This document shows positions 1 through 5,468 of a stretch of DNA of 5,468 bases, piece by piece. The stretch is from CAZKTS01 sp964555735 (lineage in GTDB: Bacteria; Actinomycetota; Acidimicrobiia; IMCC26256; PALSA-555), in contig CAZKTS010000196.1 in the NCBI GenBank assembly GCA_964555735.1, positions 1 to 5,468 on the forward strand. Reading direction: 5' to 3'. The notes beneath the pieces were generated by a model. That model ran no database searches. It was not told where the DNA came from and saw only the letters and a program-made list of their open reading frames with translations. Positions within the stretch are counted from its first letter, which is position 1. Every line of letters begins with the position of its first letter. Made by a program: the position numbers and the translations under genes.

Positions 1-207
1 AACCGGTTCAAGGGCCTCGGCGAGATGGACTGGAGCGAGCTCGGCGTCACCACCATGAATGCCGATACCCGCAGCCTGCTGCAGGTGTCGGTCGCGGAGG
101 CCGCGATCGCCGACGAGGTGTTCTCGAAGCTCATGGGCGACGACGTCGATCGGCGCAAGCAGTTCATCCAGGAGAACGCGAAGGATGTGCGGTTCATCGA
201 TGTCTAG
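1..207 (+). CDS. gyrB: DNA gyrase subunit B, C-terminal end (partial, 5' end outside window)
   Basis: This is the last 68 codons of GyrB, the ATPase/TOPRIM subunit that works with GyrA to introduce negative supercoils. The reading frame is open from base 1 and stops at TAG 205-207. The fragment opens with NRFKGLGEMDW, the C-terminal GyrB signature just after the TOPRIM domain. It continues through TTMN and LMGDDVDRRKQFI to the terminal ENAKDVRFIDV, which closely matches the actinobacterial GyrB C-terminus (the mycobacterial protein ends NAKDVRFLDV). The end is therefore intact and of normal form. The N-terminal ATPase domain and most of TOPRIM lie upstream of the window. gyrA begins 8 nt downstream on the same strand, so the two are almost certainly one operon. 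Identification is firm; only the missing 5' part limits it. Confidence 0.97.
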   Translation, partial: NRFKGLGEMDWSELGVTTMNADTRSLLQVSVAEAAIADEVFSKLMGDDVDRRKQFIQENAKDVRFIDV

Positions 208-209
208 GA
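206..209 (+). promoter_or_regulatory. Shine-Dalgarno AGGA of gyrA, overlapping the gyrB stop codon
   Basis: AGGA begins inside the gyrB stop codon (TAG 205-207). It lies 6 nt before the ATG at 216, an ideal distance, but directly abuts the ATG at 210 with no spacing. It therefore decides between the two in-frame gyrA starts in favour of 216. It also implies that ribosomes ending gyrB are positioned to reinitiate on gyrA, which would help balanced synthesis of the two subunits. Confidence 0.7.
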
Positions 210-215
210 ATGCAA

Positions 216-2678
<2,463 letters not shown>

Positions 2679-2744
2679 TCTGCAGCGGAGCCGGGGCTCG
2701 AGGCCCGCGACGGCGAAGCGGACGCGATCAGGGAAGATGAGCAC

Positions 2745-3596
2745 ATGACCTCCACGAGCGACTCCGACTCGACGAGCATCTCGTCGTCGTCCGGCGCGCC
2801 GGCGCCGCCGCGTCGCCGCCGCGGAGGCTCGACGGGCGGCGACGGCACGGCCGGCACGTCGTCGGGATCTTCCGGGGGCGGTCGCTCCGGCGGTGGTCGT
2901 TCGGCCGGCGGTCGTTCTGGCCGGGCCAAGGCGCCCGCGCCGTCGACCGACGATCTCGCGCTGCCCGATTCGGTGTTCAGCAGCGACACCGCGGTCACCC
3001 CGACCCCCGCGCCGGCTGCGGCCCCATCGCCGTCGCACTCGCGCCGGTCGCGCCGCACCGCGTCGTCGGCTGCGGCACCCGCCGCGGCGGCGGTTGCCAC
3101 CGAAGCGGTGGTCGCGGACCTCGAAGACGACGAGCCCGCACCGCGTCAGTCGCGCCGACAGGCCAAGAAGGAGCGGCAGGCGGCGGCAGCGGCGATGCCC
3201 GCGCCCGCCCCCATGCCGCGCACCAACACCGCGCGCGCCGAGCGTCGGTTCCGCCAGCAGCTGGTGAAGGTCGACCTCTGGTCGGTGACCAAGCTCTCGC
3301 TCTGCTTCTACATCAGCGCGATGTTCGTGACGATCGTCGCGCTGGTCGCGCTCTGGCTCATCGCCGACGCGGCCGGGATCATCAAGAGCGTGGAGGACTT
3401 CCTCGGCGATCTGCTCTCGGCCAACGACTTCGAGTTCCTCTCGGGGGAGGTGCTGCGGGGCACGATCCTCATCGGGCTCGTGGTCGTCGCGCTCCAGGTC
3501 GTGATCACCGTGATCGCCGCGTCCTTCTACAACATCTTCGCCGAGCTCTTCGGCGGGCTCGAGATCACGGTCAAGGAAGACACGCAGCCCCGCTGA
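2745..3596 (+). CDS. DUF3566 transmembrane protein (gyrA-linked, Rv0007-like)
   Basis: A 283-aa membrane protein of unknown biochemical function. Residues 1-165 are low-complexity and probably disordered: a Ser/Thr/Asp start, PPRRRRGG, three [G/A]GGRS repeats at 44-58, then Pro/Ala stretches with basic clusters (SRRSRRT, RQSRRQAKKERQ). Residues about 171-280 form the DUF3566 domain, beginning LVKVDLWSVTKLSLCFYISA. It has two hydrophobic helices, about 185-206 and 240-262, separated by an acidic segment (SVEDFLGDLLSANDFEF), and ends FYNIFAELFGGLEITVKED. No signal peptide is visible; the long N-terminus probably lies in the cytoplasm. AGGGA at 2730-2734 is 10 nt before the ATG and supports the start. 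The gene follows gyrA by 66 nt with no obvious terminator, so it is probably the third gene of the gyrase operon. Family membership rests on the C-terminal sequence pattern and on the conserved position between gyrA and tRNA-Ile. A role in gyrase function or cell envelope biology is not shown. Confidence 0.88.
   Translation: MTSTSDSDSTSISSSSGAPAPPRRRRGGSTGGDGTAGTSSGSSGGGRSGGGRSAGGRSGRAKAPAPSTDDLALPDSVFSSDTAVTPTPAPAAAPSPSHSRRSRRTASSAAAPAAAAVATEAVVADLEDDEPAPRQSRRQAKKERQAAAAAMPAPAPMPRTNTARAERRFRQQLVKVDLWSVTKLSLCFYISAMFVTIVALVALWLIADAAGIIKSVEDFLGDLLSANDFEFLSGEVLRGTILIGLVVVALQVVITVIAASFYNIFAELFGGLEITVKEDTQPR
2874..2918 (+). repeat. Three 15-bp tandem repeats encoding [G/A]GGRS
   Basis: Three successive imperfect 15-bp units (2874-2888, 2889-2903, 2904-2918) encode GGGRS, GGGRS and AGGRS, followed by GR. 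The units differ mostly at third codon positions, for example CGC/CGT and TCC/TCG/TCT. This suggests old duplication kept for the peptide rather than recent slippage. They lie in the disordered N-terminus of the DUF3566 protein; Gly-Arg-Ser runs of this kind are seen in flexible, nucleic-acid-contacting tails, but no such role is shown here. Confidence 0.6.
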
Positions 3597-3618
3597 GCCC
3601 GCGGCACCGCCTTCGCAT

Positions 3619-3656
3619 GGGCGAGTGCGGCACGGCACTTGGTACGCTGCTCGCCC
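3619..3656. repeat. 7-bp inverted repeat between the DUF3566 gene and tRNA-Ile
   Basis: GGGCGAG (3619-3625) and CTCGCCC (3650-3656) are perfect inverted copies with a 24-nt loop. The only following pyrimidines are TTCC, so this is not a canonical Rho-independent terminator. It could be a weak terminator for the gyrase operon or a chance match in GC-rich DNA. The candidate -10 box for the tRNA lies in the loop. Confidence 0.25.
3643..3648 (+). promoter_or_regulatory. Candidate -10 box (TACGCT) for tRNA-Ile
   Basis: TACGCT fits the actinobacterial TAnnnT -10 pattern and ends 13 nt before the tRNA 5' end. This would place transcription start near 3655 and give a short 5' leader to be removed by RNase P. 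No convincing -35 hexamer is seen at 16-19 nt upstream. Read-through from the gyrase operon is the alternative source of transcript. Confidence 0.4.
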
Positions 3657-3661
3657 TTCCC

Positions 3662-3738
3662 GGGGCTATAGCTCAGTCGGTTAGAGCGCATCCCTGATAA
3701 GGATGAGGTCGCTGGTTCGATTCCAGCTAGCCCCACCA
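3662..3738 (+). tRNA. tRNA-Ile, anticodon GAT, CCA encoded
   Basis: A complete 77-nt cloverleaf. The acceptor stem GGGGCTA (3662-3668) pairs with TAGCCCC (3728-3734). The D arm is GCTC/GAGC with an AGTCGGTTA loop. The anticodon stem CATCC (3689-3693)/GGATG (3701-3705) encloses loop CTGATAA with anticodon GAT at 3696-3698. The variable loop is AGGTC. The T arm GCTGG/CCAGC has loop TTCGATT. The discriminator base is A3735 and CCA is encoded at 3736-3738. All stems are fully Watson-Crick paired. It decodes AUC/AUU. The location after gyrA and DUF3566 is the conserved actinobacterial one; the tRNA-Ala that often follows is absent from this window. The final A of CCA is also the first base of the next ORF's ATG. 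Confidence 0.97.
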
Positions 3739-3875
3739 TGAAAGCCTTCCGTCGCGCCCTGCTCGTCGTGGTCCTCGCCGCGCTGGCAGGGATGGTCGTG
3801 CGGATGCGCGGGAAGGGCACCGTGGCGCCGACCACCGGCGGCTGGCGGGAGCTCGAAGGCCCCGACTTCCGGTGA
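3738..3875 (+). CDS. Small single-span membrane protein, 45 aa (hypothetical)
   Basis: I do not recognise this as a named family. The ORF encodes 45 aa: a basic start (MKAFRR), one hydrophobic helix at about 7-21 (ALLVVVLAALAGMVV), a basic exit (RMRGK), and a short tail ending GGWRELEGPDFR. Three points support it as a real gene. Of 45 codons, 41 end in G or C, as in the neighbouring genes. The peptide has a coherent basic-hydrophobic-polar design. Its TGA (3873-3875) overlaps the GTG start (3872) of the next gene in a GTGA, typical of translational coupling. The start is odd: the A of ATG 3738 is the last base of the tRNA CCA and there is no Shine-Dalgarno, because the upstream sequence is the tRNA. 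Later in-frame starts (GTG 3768, ATG 3792, ATG 3804) would cut into or remove the membrane helix and also lack ribosome sites. It may anchor, or be co-expressed with, the downstream oxidoreductase. Confidence 0.65.
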   Translation: MKAFRRALLVVVLAALAGMVVRMRGKGTVAPTTGGWRELEGPDFR

Positions 3876-4873
3876 CGACCGTCCTGCTCGTGGGGGCCGG
3901 TGCCGTCGGGGCCCGAGCCGCCCGGCAGCTGGCCGACACGCCCGGCGTCGAACGCGTGATCGTGGCCGACCGCTCGCGGTCGCGCGCCGAGGGCGTCGCC
4001 GGCGCGCTCGGTCGGATCGCCGAGGCGGTGCCGCCGCCCGTCGAGATCCCCGACGACGTCGACGCGGTCGCGACCGCGCTGCCCGCTGACGCCACCCTGC
4101 CGATCGCCCGGGCCGCGATCCGCGCCCGGCGGCCGGCGGCGGTCCTCGCCGACGACGCCGACCTGATCGACGCCGCGCTCGCGCTCGACGCCGAGGCGAC
4201 CGCCGCCGGCACCGCGGTCGTCGTGGGCTGTGGGCTCGCGCCCGGCCTCACCGAGGTCCTCGCCCGGCACGCCGGCGATGCGCTCGAGCGACCGGACGAG
4301 GTCGACGTGGCCCGGGTGGGCGCGGCCGGCGACGAATGCGTCGCGTCGCTGCGTCGCGCGCGCAAGGAGCGCCCACTGGACCTGCACGACGGCGAGTGGC
4401 GCTCGGAGCGACGGCTGGGCAGCCAGCTGGTGTGGTTCCCGGACCCGGTCGGTGCCCGCGAGTGCGAAGCCGTGAGTGCCGGCGTACGGCTCCTGCCCGA
4501 GGCCGTCCCGGGCGTGCGGCGAGCGACCCTCCGCGTGGGCGAGCCCCCGGTCCGCGGGGCCCTGGCCGCGTTCGTGCAGCGCAAGCCGCTCGACGACGGG
4601 TGGGGCGCGGCGCGCGTCGAGGTCTGGGGCTGGCGCGGGGGTGCCCGGGAGGCGATCGTCTACGGCGTCATCGAGCGCCCCGCGGTGGCGGCCGGCACGG
4701 TGCTCGCCGTGACCGCCGCCCGGCTCGCGGGCCTCGTCGAGGACGTCACCCTGCTCACCGACCCGGTGGGCGCGCGGGGGCTCGGCGGACTGGTGGTTCC
4801 GGCGCCGTTCCTCGCCGAGCTCGCCCGTCGTGGTGTGAAGGCGGCCGCCTTCGAGGGCGTCGCCGTCGCCTGA
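3872..4873 (+). CDS. Saccharopine dehydrogenase-like NAD(P)-binding oxidoreductase
   Basis: A 333-aa protein starting at GTG (read as Met). Residues 3-13 (TVLLVGAGAVG) form the first beta-strand and glycine-rich GxGxxG loop of a Rossmann fold. The second strand ends VIVADRS, with Asp33 placed to bind the adenosine ribose and Arg34 next to it, so NAD versus NADP preference is unclear. The middle GCGLAPGLTEVLARHA (119-134) is the turn typical of saccharopine dehydrogenase/reductase-like proteins (the COG1748 type), where it follows the Rossmann domain. A catalytic-type alpha/beta domain follows, with WFPDPVG at 188-194 and the C-terminal VVPAPFLAELARRGV. The substrate cannot be told from sequence; the family includes lysine-pathway enzymes and many dehydrogenases of unknown substrate, so a lysine role should not be assumed. 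The GTG overlaps the stop of the small membrane ORF by 4 nt; the nearest ribosome-like site, AAGG at 3856-3859, is 12 nt upstream and weak, so coupling probably drives initiation. Confidence 0.8.
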   Translation: MTTVLLVGAGAVGARAARQLADTPGVERVIVADRSRSRAEGVAGALGRIAEAVPPPVEIPDDVDAVATALPADATLPIARAAIRARRPAAVLADDADLIDAALALDAEATAAGTAVVVGCGLAPGLTEVLARHAGDALERPDEVDVARVGAAGDECVASLRRARKERPLDLHDGEWRSERRLGSQLVWFPDPVGARECEAVSAGVRLLPEAVPGVRRATLRVGEPPVRGALAAFVQRKPLDDGWGAARVEVWGWRGGAREAIVYGVIERPAVAAGTVLAVTAARLAGLVEDVTLLTDPVGARGLGGLVVPAPFLAELARRGVKAAAFEGVAVA

Positions 4874-4899
4874 GCTCCGCACCCGGGTGCGCGCGGAGA

Positions 4900-4947
4900 G
4901 TGGTCCCACGACCACACGCTCCGTGGTCGTACCGTGATCCTGTGGTC
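4900..4947. repeat. Clustered GTGGTC/GACCAC repeats in the PAS-gene leader
   Basis: GTGGTC occurs at 4900-4905, 4923-4928 and 4942-4947, with one inverted copy GACCAC at 4910-4915. The inverted copy can pair with the first GTGGTC (6 bp, 4-nt loop). It can also pair with the second as a perfect 8-bp repeat, ACGACCAC 4908-4915 with GTGGTCGT 4923-4930 (7-nt loop), or with the third, which contains the proposed GTG start. This could be an operator, a terminator stem after the upstream gene, or alternative RNA hairpins. There is no T-run, so a standard intrinsic terminator is unlikely. Confidence 0.45.
4930..4935 (+). promoter_or_regulatory. Candidate -10 box (TACCGT) for leaderless transcription of the PAS gene
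   Basis: TACCGT fits TAnnnT and is followed by exactly 6 nt and then GTG at 4942. This is the spacing expected when transcription starts on the first base of the start codon, a common arrangement in actinobacteria. No clear -35 is seen. The box overlaps the end of the 8-bp inverted repeat, so a protein bound to that repeat would block it. Confidence 0.45.
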
Positions 4948-5468
4948 GCGGACATGGGCGCGCGCGACTCGGGCAACGCACCGATCTGGCAGGCCGACCC
5001 GCGCTTTCGGATCGCGGTCGAGGCCCTGCTCGACGGGCTCGCGATCTACTCATCGATCCGCGACGCGGACGGGCGCATCATCGACTTCCGGTGCGAGTAC
5101 GCCAACCAGGCCGTGGTCGACAACGGCGGCGAACCGCCCGAGGAGCAGGTCGGCCGCACGATGCGGGAGCTCACCCCGAGCATCGATGAGCGGGGCCTCT
5201 TCGACCTCCACGTCCGCGTGGTCGAGACCGGTGAGCCGGCATCGCTCGAGATCACGTGGCCGGCGGCGGACGGCAGCCTCGGGTACTTCGAGGTGCACGT
5301 CGCCCGGCTCGACGACGGCTGCGTCATCGTGTTCCGCAACGTCACCGAGCGGCACCAGATCGAGGCCGCGCTCCGGGCCAGCGAGGCCCGGGCGATCAGC
5401 TTCCTCCAGGCCATCCCCGCCGGGGTGATCGTCGCCGACGACCGCGGCCCGGTGTTCTTCAACCGGGC
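4942..5468 (+). CDS. PAS-domain sensor/signalling protein (partial, 3' end outside window)
   Basis: The frame is open from GTG 4942 to the window end (175 complete codons), so the protein is truncated by the window, not broken. Residues about 22-137 form a PAS domain: a helix AVEALLDGLAIYSSI, the strand and turn RDADGRIIDFRCEYAN, QAVVDNGGEPPEEQVGRTM, and a closing sheet ending CVIVFRNVTERHQ, the (D/N)(I/V)TER exit typical of PAS domains. A helical linker EAALRASEARA follows, then the start of a second PAS domain (FLQAIPAGVIVADDRGPVFFNR, 154-175). Such tandem PAS modules sense ligands or redox state and usually precede a histidine kinase, GGDEF/EAL or PP2C phosphatase output, which lies outside the window. 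GTG 4942 is chosen because a -10-like TACCGT sits 6 nt upstream; ATG 4954 is the alternative and neither has a ribosome site. No transmembrane segment is visible so far, so it is probably cytoplasmic. Confidence 0.82.
   Translation, partial: MVADMGARDSGNAPIWQADPRFRIAVEALLDGLAIYSSIRDADGRIIDFRCEYANQAVVDNGGEPPEEQVGRTMRELTPSIDERGLFDLHVRVVETGEPASLEITWPAADGSLGYFEVHVARLDDGCVIVFRNVTERHQIEAALRASEARAISFLQAIPAGVIVADDRGPVFFNR

Noticed and set aside
2692..2706. CTCGAG-centred GGGGCTCGAGGCCC near-palindrome after gyrA, as a terminator
   Set aside because: The symmetry breaks just outside the six-base core and there is no T-run, so it gives no support for termination between gyrA and the DUF3566 gene.
2893..3267. 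124-codon overlapping + strand ORF within the DUF3566 gene
   Set aside because: Arg/Pro-rich translation of the low-complexity region in another frame, without a convincing start signal.
3527..5053. 508-codon ORF on the minus strand across the tRNA, small ORF and oxidoreductase gene
   Set aside because: It is a shadow ORF in GC-rich DNA. Opposite the tRNA it reads GLAGIEPATSSLSGMRSN, the well-known false protein made by translating the antisense strand of a tRNA gene.
4934..5428. 164-codon + strand ORF over the PAS gene
   Set aside because: Arg/Ser/Thr-rich shadow. The PAS protein is in a different frame, which stays open to the window end and carries clear PAS features.

Overview
This high-G+C window looks like core chromosome of an actinobacterium. 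It holds the end of gyrB, complete gyrA, a DUF3566 membrane-protein gene and tRNA-Ile(GAT), all on the + strand. The order gyrB-gyrA-DUF3566-tRNA-Ile is the familiar actinobacterial one near the replication origin (as in Mycobacterium, where Rv0007 lies between gyrA and ileT). The DNA gyrase sequences resemble actinobacterial ones but GyrA departs from the mycobacterial and streptomycete type in its quinolone-contact and active-site loops. A deep-branching class such as Acidimicrobiia is possible, but that placement is a guess.

Layout: 1-207 is the last 68 codons of gyrB. 216-2678 is gyrA, with an 8-nt gap and a Shine-Dalgarno built into the gyrB stop codon. 2745-3596 encodes a protein with a long disordered, Pro/Ser/Ala/Arg-rich N-terminus and a two-helix DUF3566 membrane domain. 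3597-3661 is a short spacer with a likely -10 box and an inverted repeat. 3662-3738 is tRNA-Ile with an encoded CCA end. 3738-3875 is a 45-codon ORF for a small single-span membrane protein; its ATG shares the last A of the tRNA CCA. 3872-4873 encodes a saccharopine-dehydrogenase-like Rossmann oxidoreductase and overlaps the small ORF by 4 nt (GTGA). 4874-4941 is a spacer with clustered GTGGTC/GACCAC repeats and a TAnnnT box placed for a leaderless GTG start. From 4942 to the window end runs the start of a PAS-domain sensor protein, cut off by the window.

GyrB and GyrA form the A2B2 gyrase that introduces negative supercoils, and DUF3566 is probably co-transcribed with them. The second half replaces the tRNA-Ala found after tRNA-Ile in many actinobacteria with a tightly packed small-membrane-protein/oxidoreductase pair and then a signalling gene. 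No mobile element, CRISPR array or clearly transferred segment is visible. The points most worth following up are the tRNA/small-ORF overlap, the unusual GyrA quinolone-pocket residues, and the repeat-rich leader of the PAS gene.
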